Below the pieces are notes generated by a model. That model was given only the letters and a program-made list of their open reading frames with translations. It was not told where the DNA came from and ran no database searches. The translations under genes were made by a program, and so were the position numbers. From positions 1 through 5,352 of the forward strand of contig CADCPJ010000215.1 of NCBI GenBank assembly GCA_902803245.1: a stretch of 5,352 bases of DNA, given 5' to 3'. Each line of letters begins with the position of its first letter. Position 1 is the first letter of the stretch. Below are positions 1 through 5,352 of the stretch, piece after piece. The stretch comes from an uncultured Lachnospiraceae bacterium. GTDB taxonomy: Bacteria > Bacillota > Clostridia > Lachnospirales > Lachnospiraceae.

Positions 1-37
1 CCTCTGAGCGCCCGCAAGCTCCGGGATGCCTGCCCGG

Positions 38-59
38 GCGGTCTATGCGGTCTATGCGG
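38..59. repeat. Short 9-bp tandem repeat (GCGGTCTAT, about 2.4 copies)
   Basis: Two exact copies of GCGGTCTAT stand head to tail, followed by GCGG. The repeat lies downstream of the end of the minus-strand cysteine-cluster gene, in a 114-base stretch without a supported gene. Short open frames cross this stretch on both strands, but none has a ribosome site or a recognisable protein. No U-run terminator for the minus-strand gene is visible here. Confidence 0.6.
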
Positions 60-114
60 ATTTTCGCGCAAGTGCGGGAAACGGCGAGATACAGGAAGGC
101 GGGCACAAAAGGGA

Positions 115-753
115 CTATACCTGCAGGTATTTTCTCACTCTCTTAATCCGGCGGCTTATAACTGAATAGAATTCATCATCAAAGGGCTTCAGATAGAAGG
201 TCTCGAGCAGAAAGAGACTGAGCTTCTGGAGCTCTTCGTTATTGTCCTCAATGCGGACGGCGAGGGCCTCCATTTCCTTTATAAATGCGTGCCAGAGGAG
301 CTTGAAGCTCTCGTACTGATCAATGTCCGGGATTCCGAGATAGCGGTCGATCCGGACCTTGGAGCGGCCGGACACGGGACAGGGATCGGGCAGAAGAAAA
401 TAGAGGATCTCATGCTCTCTGAATTCACGGGCAAGAGGGTAGAGCCTGCAGATGCCGGGGCGGAAGGCGTGAATGCGGCACGTGCCGTCTTTATCCAGAT
501 AGGCGCAGGACTCCGTCTTTTCCGTCATGGCGAGATGGGGGAGCAGGATTCCGTTTTCCACGTGGAGCTCCACGCTCTCTCCGATGAGTCCGCCAAAGGG
601 CTTATTGAGGCCGTATGAGAGCTGATACGCGTCATAGGGATCGAGCACGATCGTGTCCCCCATGCCGCGGCAGCACTCCCCGCAGCCCTTGCAGGCCGCG
701 GAGCTCACCCGTGAAAGTTCATGTACTTTATAATATCTTCTCTGATCATTCAT
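115..753 (-). CDS. YkgJ-family cysteine-cluster (CxxCxxCC) protein
   Basis: This encodes a 212-residue protein with the zinc- or iron-sulfur-type cysteine cluster of the YkgJ/UPF0153 family, whose biochemical role is not established. The N-terminal motif is C21-x2-C24-G-x-C27-C28-x-G30. A second set of cysteines, C83, C92 and C102, lies in a segment containing the family-typical R98-P99 and a P106 after the last Cys. There is no signal peptide or membrane segment, so it is probably cytosolic. The C-terminal 90 residues are mostly helical-looking and basic at the end. The frame is open to 891, but the ATG at 753 is preferred: AGGT lies 4-7 bases before it, and the longer version would start inside the ArsR operator and read through GC-rich hairpins. 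The gene is divergent from the metal-efflux operon. A role in metal binding or metal-linked modification is inference only. The family call is firm and the exact start less so. Confidence 0.85.
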   Translation of the reverse strand: MNDQRRYYKVHELSRVSSAACKGCGECCRGMGDTIVLDPYDAYQLSYGLNKPFGGLIGESVELHVENGILLPHLAMTEKTESCAYLDKDGTCRIHAFRPGICRLYPLAREFREHEILYFLLPDPCPVSGRSKVRIDRYLGIPDIDQYESFKLLWHAFIKEMEALAVRIEDNNEELQKLSLFLLETFYLKPFDDEFYSVISRRIKRVRKYLQV

Positions 754-826
754 AGACCTATCATACCATTTTTCCGCGATGCTGTGCTGATGAACAGCCA
801 CAAGAATTTCAGGCGGCTGCTTAGCG

Positions 827-873
827 CCTCCCGGCACCCGGGAGGAAAAAAGTAAAAATCCCGCGGGACCGCC
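827..873 (-). other. Structured 5' leader of the ykgJ-like gene (two GC-rich palindromes flanking a T-tract)
   Basis: On the minus strand, a perfect palindrome TCCCGCGGGA (868-859) is followed by a T-rich tract (858-846) and then a perfect 8-bp stem with a 3-base loop (CCTCCCGG/CCGGGAGG, 845-827). The first palindrome plus T-tract is terminator-like but its stem is short, about 4 bp around a 4-base loop. GGCGG at 873-869 could also pair with CCGCC at 816-812 and enclose both elements. This would form the 5' untranslated region of the ykgJ-like gene if its promoter lies in the operator region. A function as attenuator is inference. Confidence 0.35.
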
Positions 874-904
874 TTGACATATAATGAACATATGATAATA
901 TATT
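874..904 (+). promoter_or_regulatory. Promoter of the metal-efflux operon
   Basis: A perfect -35 hexamer TTGACA is at 874-879. Possible -10 hexamers are TAATAT at 896-901 (16-base spacer, 4 of 6 matches) and TATATT at 899-904 (19-base spacer, 5 of 6 matches). The predicted start of transcription is about 35-45 bases before the GTG of the ArsR gene. The spacer and -10 lie inside the palindromic operator, so bound repressor would block RNA polymerase. Confidence 0.7.
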
Positions 905-912
905 CATATGAA
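884..912. promoter_or_regulatory. ArsR/SmtB-type operator
   Basis: An AT-rich imperfect palindrome covers 884-907; its two 12-base arms, ATGAACATATGA and TAATATATTCAT, are complementary at 10 of 12 positions. A perfect 10-base palindrome TTCATATGAA at 903-912 overlaps its right arm, giving three TGAA/TTCA half-sites. Alternating TGAA...TTCA halves with AT-rich centres are typical operators of SmtB/CzrA-type repressors. The position over the -10 region supports autorepression of the operon. That the neighbouring regulator is the protein that binds is inferred. Confidence 0.65.
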
Positions 913-923
913 CGGCAAAGCAA
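895..923 (-). promoter_or_regulatory. Possible divergent promoter for the ykgJ-like gene
   Basis: Reading the minus strand, TTGCTT (923-918) and TATTAT (900-895) are separated by exactly 17 bases. The -10 matches the consensus at 5 of 6 positions and the -35 at only 3 of 6. It overlaps the operator, so the metal-responsive repressor could control both directions. The resulting leader would be about 135 bases. An alternative is the extended -10 TGGTATGAT at 770-762, which would give a nearly leaderless transcript. Confidence 0.35.
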
Positions 924-942
924 ATGACAAAGGGCCGCTTAT

Positions 943-950
943 GGAGGTGA
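943..950 (+). promoter_or_regulatory. Ribosome-binding site deciding the GTG start of the ArsR gene
   Basis: GGAGGTGA ends 6 bases before the GTG at 957. An in-frame TGA at 948-950 excludes any earlier start, and no in-frame ATG occurs before residue 62, so the GTG is the only sensible start. Confidence 0.85.
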
Positions 951-956
951 CGTGAG

Positions 957-1292
957 GTGAGAGCGAAACAGAGCTACAGCGCAAACCGGATTGACCATCT
1001 CATAGAAAATGTCACGGAGAACGAGCTCTGCGACCTCGCCGAGCTCTTTAAGGTCTTCGGGGATTCGACCAGGATCAAGATCCTCTATGTCCTCTTTCAC
1101 GGGGAGAAGAATGTGACCGAGATCTGCGAATCTCTCGATATGAACCAGTCCGCAGTCTCCCATCAGCTTAAAATCTTAAGGACCTCGAAGCTCATTTCTT
1201 CGAGAAGAGAGGGGAAGGCCGTGATCTATGGCCTGGCGGATGACCACGTGAAGACCATTATCGCCATGGGCAAGGAGCACATCGAGGAATAG
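957..1292 (+). CDS. ArsR/SmtB-family metal-sensing repressor
   Basis: This is a 111-residue winged-helix repressor, a usual length for the family, that is expected to bind the operator just upstream and release it when metal binds. The recognition-helix region is around residues 53-77 (T54-E-I-C57, then S65-A-V-S-H-Q-L-K-I-L-R), followed by the beta-wing S81-S-R-R-E-G-K-A-V-I-Y. The C-terminal helix carries D95-x-H97-x10-H108-x2-E111, the exact spacing of the alpha-5 zinc site of SmtB (D104, H106, H117, E120). The alpha-3N cysteine site of CadC is not present: C57 lacks the partner Cys of the CxC motif. By family knowledge this points to Zn(II)/Co(II)-type sensing, perhaps also Cd(II). It starts with GTG and is first in an operon with an HMA protein and a P-type ATPase. 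Family call is firm; the inducing metal is inferred. Confidence 0.93.
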   Translation: MRAKQSYSANRIDHLIENVTENELCDLAELFKVFGDSTRIKILYVLFHGEKNVTEICESLDMNQSAVSHQLKILRTSKLISSRREGKAVIYGLADDHVKTIIAMGKEHIEE

Positions 1293-1370
1293 CCGGACGA
1301 GGGTGCTGCATTTTTATGAATCAAGAGGTATCTGACCACCACAAATACATTACAGGAGGAGGGTGTCACT

Positions 1371-1586
1371 ATGAAAAAGAAATTCAAGTGCGAGATCGAC
1401 TGCGCGAACTGCGCCGCGAAGGTGGAAGAAGCCGTCCGAAAGATCGACGGAGTCACGGATGCCAGAGTAAACTTCATGACGCAGAAGTTCACTCTGGAGG
1501 CGGATGATGCGAGATACGACGAGATCCTGAAGGAAGCGGTCAGGGTCGGGAAGAAGATAGAGCCTGACTTTGCCGTGGAGATCTGA
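1371..1586 (+). CDS. Free-standing HMA-domain heavy-metal-binding protein
   Basis: This 71-residue protein is a single heavy-metal-associated domain with the beta-alpha-beta-beta-alpha-beta pattern. The metal-binding loop is D10-C11-A12-N13-C14, with an extra C7 four residues earlier. Asp before the first Cys (DCxxC) is the variant known from the N-terminal domains of Zn/Cd/Pb exporters such as ZntA, whereas copper chaperones usually have TCxxC. AGGAGG and GGAGGG sit 7-11 bases before the ATG. It lies 78 bases after the ArsR gene and 74 bases before the ATPase gene, with no terminator between. Because that ATPase begins directly at its first membrane helix, this protein is likely its detached metal-binding domain or a chaperone that delivers metal to it. 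It is probably cytosolic and co-induced with the pump. The substrate is inferred from motif and context. Confidence 0.9.
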   Translation: MKKKFKCEIDCANCAAKVEEAVRKIDGVTDARVNFMTQKFTLEADDARYDEILKEAVRVGKKIEPDFAVEI

Positions 1587-1660
1587 GAGATATCCCGGAT
1601 AGGAAGATCTGAAACTGTCCGTTCGACAGGCAGGATGAAAATGAAAAAAGAGGTGTCCGC

Positions 1661-3574
1661 ATGTCCCAGAAGTTGAAAAAGCAGCTGTTTATCATCCTTG
1701 CGGCGCTGGCACTCTTCCTTGTGATCCTGATCCTTGAGAAGAGCGGGGCGCTCCCGGCGGTCTTTGAAAACCGGTGGGCGAAGCTTCTTCTCTATCTCGT
1801 CCCCTATCTCCTTAGCGGATGGACCGTGGTGAGAAAAGCGGTGCTCGGGGTGATTCACGGACAGATGCTTGACGAGTCATTTCTCATGACACTTGCTTCC
1901 ATAGGGGCATTTGTCACGGGGGAGACCGAAGAAGCCGTCGCCGTCATGCTCTTCTACCAGGTGGGGGAGTACTTTCAGAGCTATGCGGTGGGGAAGTCCC
2001 GCGCATCCATCTCGGAGCTCATGGATATCGCCCCTTCGTATGCGAACATTCTCCGGGAGGACGGGAGCGTTGAGACCGCGGATCCGGACGACGTCGAGAT
2101 CGGCGACACCCTTGTGGTCAGGCCGGGCGAGAAGATTCCTGTGGACAGCGTGGTTCTAAAAGGGGAGAGCATGCTGAATACGGCAGCCCTGACCGGGGAG
2201 TCCGTGCCGCGCAATGTGAAGGCGGGGGATCCCGTCATTTCCGGATGCATCAACGGCGAAGGCCTGCTTGAGGTGCGCGCCGAGAAGATCTATGACGACT
2301 CCACGGTTGCCAGGATTCTCGAAATGGTGGAGAATGCGTCCGAGAAGAAGTCCCGCACGGAGAATTTCATCACCCGGTTCGCAAAGTATTACACGCCGAT
2401 TGTCGTCATTTCAGCCCTTATTCTCGCCATCGTCCCGCCCCTCTTTACGGGAAACTGGATGGAGTGGATCTACAGGGCCTGCACATTCCTCGTCATTTCC
2501 TGTCCGTGTGCGCTTGTGATCTCCGTGCCGCTGTCTTTCTTCGGCGGAATCGGGGCGGCCTCAAAAAGCGGTGTTCTGGTCAAGGGCTCCAATTACCTTG
2601 AGCTTTTGTCCAGGCTGAAGATTGTCGTGACCGACAAGACGGGCACTCTGACCGAGGGCAATTTCAAGGTGAGCTCATTAAAACCCGCAGAAGGCGTCGC
2701 GGAGAGTGAACTGCTTCTTGCGGCGGATCTCGCGGAGAGCATGTCCACGCATCCCATCGCCCTCTCCATACGGGAGGCGCTCCGGATGCGGGAGGACGGC
2801 CCGAAAGCGGAGGGATCCGGGGGAGCTTCTCCCCTCGTGCAGGTTGAGAACATCAGCGGGCAGGGCCTTGCGGCAAGGTATGAGGGATCAGAGATCCTGG
2901 TGGGAAATGCCCGCCTCATGGAGGAGCGCGGCATTTTGTATGAGGCGGTGGACGACGAGGCTGCGACGGTGTGCTTTGTCGCGCGGGACGGCAGGTACCT
3001 CGGCTCGATCGCGATCCGCGACCTGGTGAAGGAGGACGCGAAGAGGGCCGTCGCCGCCATGAAGGAGTGCGGCGTTGAGCGCGTCGTCATGCTGACGGGA
3101 GACAGGAAGGGCGTGGCGGACAGCGTGGGGAGAGAGCTCGGAATCACAGAGTGCTTCAGCGAGCTTCTTCCAAAGGACAAGGTCCTTAAGGTGGAGGAGC
3201 TGCTCACACAGCGCCGCCAGAAGGACGCTCTCGCTTTTCTCGGGGACGGGATCAACGACGCCCCTGTGCTGATGAGAGCGGACGTGGGGATTGCCATGGG
3301 GTCGCTCGGGTCAGACGCTGCGATCGAGGCGGCCGACGCGGTCATCATGGACGACAACCTCATGCGCATCCCGATGGTGATCCGGATTGCCCGGAAGACG
3401 GTCGGCATTTCAAAGCAGAACATCGTATTTGCCCTTGGCGTGAAGGTTCTCATCCTGGTGCTCGGAGCTTTGGGAATCGCCGGGATGTGGGCCGCCGTCT
3501 TTGCCGACGTCGGTGTCGCGGTCCTTTGCATTCTCAATTCCATGAGGCTCCTCATGGGAAAAAAGACGATCTGA
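1661..3574 (+). CDS. Heavy-metal P1B-type ATPase (Zn/Cd/Pb efflux, ZntA/CadA class)
   Basis: This 637-residue inner-membrane pump couples ATP hydrolysis to export of a divalent heavy metal. In order it has two N-terminal membrane helices (about 9-25 and 42-64), a second pair (about 72-110), the actuator motif T178-G-E-S181, helices at about 244-262 and 272-296 with the metal-binding C281-P-C283, the phosphorylation motif D325-K-T-G-T, the nucleotide-domain H364-P365, T479-G-D481, G528-D-G-I-N-D-A-P535, and two C-terminal helices. K595 and D616 in the last two helices match the Lys/Asp pair conserved in Zn/Cd/Pb pumps, which argues against a Cu ATPase. It has no N-terminal HMA domain; a separate HMA gene lies just upstream. 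GAGGTG precedes the ATG by 5 bases. Expression is expected to be induced by metal through the upstream ArsR repressor. All catalytic motifs are intact, so it should be active. The exact ion preference cannot be read from sequence. Confidence 0.95.
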   Translation: MSQKLKKQLFIILAALALFLVILILEKSGALPAVFENRWAKLLLYLVPYLLSGWTVVRKAVLGVIHGQMLDESFLMTLASIGAFVTGETEEAVAVMLFYQVGEYFQSYAVGKSRASISELMDIAPSYANILREDGSVETADPDDVEIGDTLVVRPGEKIPVDSVVLKGESMLNTAALTGESVPRNVKAGDPVISGCINGEGLLEVRAEKIYDDSTVARILEMVENASEKKSRTENFITRFAKYYTPIVVISALILAIVPPLFTGNWMEWIYRACTFLVISCPCALVISVPLSFFGGIGAASKSGVLVKGSNYLELLSRLKIVVTDKTGTLTEGNFKVSSLKPAEGVAESELLLAADLAESMSTHPIALSIREALRMREDGPKAEGSGGASPLVQVENISGQGLAARYEGSEILVGNARLMEERGILYEAVDDEAATVCFVARDGRYLGSIAIRDLVKEDAKRAVAAMKECGVERVVMLTGDRKGVADSVGRELGITECFSELLPKDKVLKVEELLTQRRQKDALAFLGDGINDAPVLMRADVGIAMGSLGSDAAIEAADAVIMDDNLMRIPMVIRIARKTVGISKQNIVFALGVKVLILVLGALGIAGMWAAVFADVGVAVLCILNSMRLLMGKKTI

Positions 3575-3618
3575 CTGCGTGTCTTAAGAAAAAAGTGTGA
3601 ATTATGCGTGAATATCCG

Positions 3619-3652
3619 GCCTGCAGCCCCAAGATGCGGTTGCAGGCTTTTT
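3619..3652 (+). terminator. Intrinsic terminator of the metal-efflux operon
   Basis: A 10-bp stem is formed by GCCTGCAGCC (3619-3628) and GGTTGCAGGC (3638-3647), with one G-T wobble and a 9-base loop, and is followed directly by TTTTT (3648-3652). It starts 45 bases after the ATPase stop codon and separates the operon from the downstream secreted hydrolase. Confidence 0.9.
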
Positions 3653-3656
3653 GGCT

Positions 3657-3685
3657 TTGTGGGAAAATAGGATTATCTATATCAT
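3657..3685 (+). promoter_or_regulatory. Weak candidate promoter for the secreted hydrolase
   Basis: TTGTGG (3657-3662) and TATCAT (3680-3685) are spaced by 17 bases. The -10 matches at 5 of 6 positions, the -35 at 3 of 6. The -35 abuts the tail of the preceding terminator. An alternative is CTGACA (3689-3694) with GAAAAT (3712-3717), also spaced by 17. A promoter must lie somewhere in 3653-3720 if the terminator works, but which one is uncertain. Confidence 0.3.
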
Positions 3686-3717
3686 TTCCTGACACATGTA
3701 TAGTCGCTATCGAAAAT

Positions 3718-3808
3718 GTCTCCGAAAGGGGCGCCTTCGGTGAGACTTAAGATTCACTGGCATAAGTTGAGCTTACGAGGCAGTTCCTGCCTCCTCATAA
3801 GAAAGGAG
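3718..3808 (+). promoter_or_regulatory. Structured 5' leader RNA with possible ribosome-site switch
   Basis: Two clear hairpins lie in the untranslated region of the hydrolase. The first (3718-3746) pairs GTCTC with GAGAC, CGAA with TTCG and GG with CC around loop GGCG, with small bulges. The second (3777-3793) is a perfect 7-bp stem GAGGCAG/CTGCCTC with loop TTC, which may be extended by CTTA (3772-3775) with TAAG (3798-3801). The sequence CTCCT at 3791-3795 can instead pair with AGGAG at 3804-3808, the ribosome site, and this excludes the second hairpin. No known riboswitch class was recognised. The structures are visible; switching is inference. Confidence 0.45.
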
Positions 3809-3817
3809 ATCCTTTAG

Positions 3818-5352
3818 ATGAAAAGAAAGCTGTTGGCATCCTTTATGGCAGGCATAATGGTCTTTTCGGCACCGGTTATGCAGGCGGCTGTAAGCGCCGG
3901 GGACGTGGACGAGGACTACGTGGTCGGCGGAAATGAGGAGTATCTCGAGGAGTGGGTTGACCAGGACTACATGACCGAAGAGGACTGGGACGACTGGGTC
4001 GATGAGCCCGAGTACGACTACTATGATGACGATGACTATTACGAAGAAGACTACGACGACGATTACTATGAGGAGCCTTCTTACTACGAGGAGAGCTCTG
4101 ACAATTCCTCAGACAATACGGAGTCGTCTTCGGCGGAGTCCGCTTCGTCTTCGGCGGAATCGTCGGCTTCTTCGGAGAGCAGTGCGGAGGAGAGCGAGGA
4201 GGGAAGTGTGCTCGTCTCGATTCCGAGGAGCAGCATCGAGGAAACCCTCAATCTCAAGGAAAATGGTAATCAGGAGTGGACCTACTCCTCAGGCGCGGAC
4301 GCATGGACTCTCTCCATCGTGAGCGCCGTGGCGAACCCGGAGATCCCGGATGAGGAGGGCGTCTCCGTCTCCGTTCCCGGAGCTTACGTGCTGGGCATCG
4401 ACACGAACGGCGACGGCCGGGCCGACAGAACCGGGGCCACGGCAGGAAGCAGTGCCGTGAAGGGCTCCCTCGTCATTGACAGGACTGCGAAGATCACAAG
4501 CAGCTCCGGCCAGATCTACTCGGCAGATACGGCGCCCGTCATCATCAACACCGGCGCCGCGGGATATTCGGAGCAGGCCAATCAGATCGCCTCCACCACC
4601 TATGCCAAGGAAGGCTATATCAACGTGGCCTGCGGCAACCGCGGGAAGCAGAGCAAGACAAAGGATGAGGACGGGAACTCGTACTTCACAGGGGATGCCC
4701 CGAGCGCTCTGGCAGACCAGAAGAGCGCGGTCCGCTTCGTGAAGTACAACATCCTTCTCGGCAACCTCCCGGGAAGCGTCGACCACTTTGTCTCCACCGG
4801 CGGCTCGGGCGGCGGCGCTCACGCGGCTATGCTGGCAGCGACCTCCAATCATCCCGATTTCTACGACTACCAGATACAGGTGGGCGCCGTGGGAGTCTAC
4901 AGAAATGACGACGGGACGTATTCCACCTCGGTGACCATCGACGGCAAGACGGTGAATATCTCGGACGGCGTCTGGGGATGCGTGGCGTACAGCCCGATCA
5001 CCTCCTTGAAGGAGGCGGACATGGCTCTCGCCTTCGAGTATTATCTCGATCCCAACTACAGCTTCAACACGGAATTCCAGAAGAAGCTGGCGGAGTTCCT
5101 CTCCGAGTCCTATATGGAGTACATCAACGGGCAGAACTTCCGGCTCGACGAGTCCGTAGTCGGCTTTGACTTAAATGACGATCAGGACGCGGCGGATGTC
5201 GTTCCCCTGACGATTGAGTACGATCCGGCCAAATATCCGGCTACGAACGGATACGGGGGGACCTACCTCAACCTCTACCTGCAGGAGTTCATTTCCAATC
5301 TGCAGTGGTATCTCGACAACCTGGATTACGCCGAAGACTGGACGTGGTTTGA
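3818..5352 (+). CDS. Secreted tannase-like alpha/beta-hydrolase with acidic N-terminal region (partial, runs off the window)
   Basis: The frame stays open for 511 codons to the window end. AAAGGAG lies 9 bases before the ATG. Residues 1-27 are a Sec signal peptide (K2-R3-K4, hydrophobic core, likely cleavage after V25-S-A27; no lipobox Cys). Residues 28-92 are extremely acidic and aromatic (33 Asp/Glu, 13 Tyr, 3 Trp, no Lys/Arg). Residues 93-129 are a Ser/Glu/Ala linker. From about residue 150 it resembles bacterial subtype B tannases: V171-A-N-P with V187-P-G-A-Y190, Y267-I-N-V, the nucleophile elbow G328-G-S330-G-G332, and Y391-S-P-I-T followed by A400-D-M. The acid and His of the triad should lie past the window end. 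These enzymes cleave gallate or related esters, so an extracellular esterase is likely. The substrate is unknown, and another carboxylesterase activity is possible. It is separated from the metal operon by a terminator, so co-function is not implied. Confidence 0.8.
   Translation, partial: MKRKLLASFMAGIMVFSAPVMQAAVSAGDVDEDYVVGGNEEYLEEWVDQDYMTEEDWDDWVDEPEYDYYDDDDYYEEDYDDDYYEEPSYYEESSDNSSDNTESSSAESASSSAESSASSESSAEESEEGSVLVSIPRSSIEETLNLKENGNQEWTYSSGADAWTLSIVSAVANPEIPDEEGVSVSVPGAYVLGIDTNGDGRADRTGATAGSSAVKGSLVIDRTAKITSSSGQIYSADTAPVIINTGAAGYSEQANQIASTTYAKEGYINVACGNRGKQSKTKDEDGNSYFTGDAPSALADQKSAVRFVKYNILLGNLPGSVDHFVSTGGSGGGAHAAMLAATSNHPDFYDYQIQVGAVGVYRNDDGTYSTSVTIDGKTVNISDGVWGCVAYSPITSLKEADMALAFEYYLDPNYSFNTEFQKKLAEFLSESYMEYINGQNFRLDESVVGFDLNDDQDAADVVPLTIEYDPAKYPATNGYGGTYLNLYLQEFISNLQWYLDNLDYAEDWTWF
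4124..4158 (+). repeat. In-frame 21-base repeat coding for SSSAESx heptads
   Basis: The 14-base sequence TCGTCTTCGGCGGA occurs at 4124-4137 and again at 4145-4158, exactly 21 bases apart. It encodes the heptads SSSAESA (residues 103-109) and SSSAESS (110-116) in the linker of the secreted hydrolase, with degenerate further Ser/Glu sequence after it. Slippage or unequal recombination at such repeats can alter linker length. Confidence 0.75.

Noticed and set aside
1..114. Possible gene end at the left edge
   Set aside because: Frames are open on both strands to the edge but have no ribosome site, no convincing protein and no domain in this short stretch.
827..845. 8-bp GC hairpin as an intrinsic terminator
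   Set aside because: On the plus strand it is followed by A residues, and on the minus strand the T-tract lies before, not after, the stem.
754..891. 46-codon N-terminal extension of the ykgJ-like gene starting at 891
   Set aside because: It would start inside the operator and run through hairpins and T-tracts, has no ribosome site and no family-like sequence. The ATG at 753 places the cysteine motif at the usual distance from the N-terminus.
1316..1507. Short plus-strand frame starting between the ArsR and HMA genes
   Set aside because: Only a weak GAGGGTG lies upstream; it overlaps the HMA gene out of frame and has no family features after the overlap begins.
1615..1629. Hairpin CTGTC-CGTTC-GACAG between the HMA and ATPase genes as a terminator
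   Set aside because: Only 5 bp and not followed by a T run; the genes are most simply co-transcribed.
2593..3555. Long minus-strand open frame (320 codons) opposite the ATPase gene
   Set aside because: Serine/arginine-rich translation without domains, lying antisense to an intact gene with all P-type ATPase motifs; a by-product of GC-rich codon use.
4002..4322. Plus-strand frame encoding a Thr/Met then Arg-rich protein
   Set aside because: It is the shifted reading of the Asp/Tyr and Ser/Glu repeats of the secreted hydrolase, with no ribosome site.
4289..4852. Minus-strand 187-codon frame opposite the hydrolase
   Set aside because: No recognisable domain and the plus-strand hydrolase frame is convincing; antisense shadow.

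Overview
The window looks like chromosomal DNA from a GC-rich, low-complexity-secretome Firmicute, most likely a gut-type clostridium of the Lachnospiraceae or a close relative. This is inferred from strong GGAGG-type ribosome sites, a GTG start, A-rich sigma-70-like promoters inside otherwise GC-rich DNA, the ArsR / separate HMA protein / P-type ATPase gene order, and a secreted tannase-like hydrolase. No rRNA, tRNA, CRISPR array, transposase or phage gene is visible.

Layout. Positions 1-114 hold no supported gene, only a short 9-base tandem repeat. Positions 115-753 (minus strand) encode a YkgJ-type cysteine-cluster protein. Positions 754-956 are a divergent control region with an ArsR promoter (TTGACA at 874-879), an AT-rich palindromic operator (884-912), a possible opposite promoter for the ykgJ-like gene, and GC-rich hairpins in the ykgJ-side leader. 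Positions 957-3574 (plus strand) form a three-gene heavy-metal efflux operon: an ArsR/SmtB repressor with a complete alpha-5 metal site, a 71-residue free-standing HMA metal-binding protein of the DCxxC type, and a 637-residue Zn/Cd/Pb-type P1B ATPase that lacks its own N-terminal HMA domain. An intrinsic terminator at 3619-3652 closes the operon.

Positions 3653-3817 are a non-coding leader with two clear hairpins just upstream of the ribosome site of the next gene. Positions 3818-5352 (plus strand, running off the window) encode a secreted protein: a Sec signal peptide, a very acidic and tyrosine-rich segment, a Ser/Glu-rich linker, and an alpha/beta-hydrolase region resembling bacterial subtype B tannases.

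Working model. Excess Zn(II), Cd(II), Pb(II) or a similar ion binds the ArsR alpha-5 site and releases the operator. The small HMA protein and the ATPase are then made and export the ion, with the HMA protein probably acting as the detached metal-binding domain of the pump. The ykgJ-like gene may share the operator. The hydrolase is a separate transcription unit. Its acidic N-terminal segment and its leader RNA are the least explained parts of the window.
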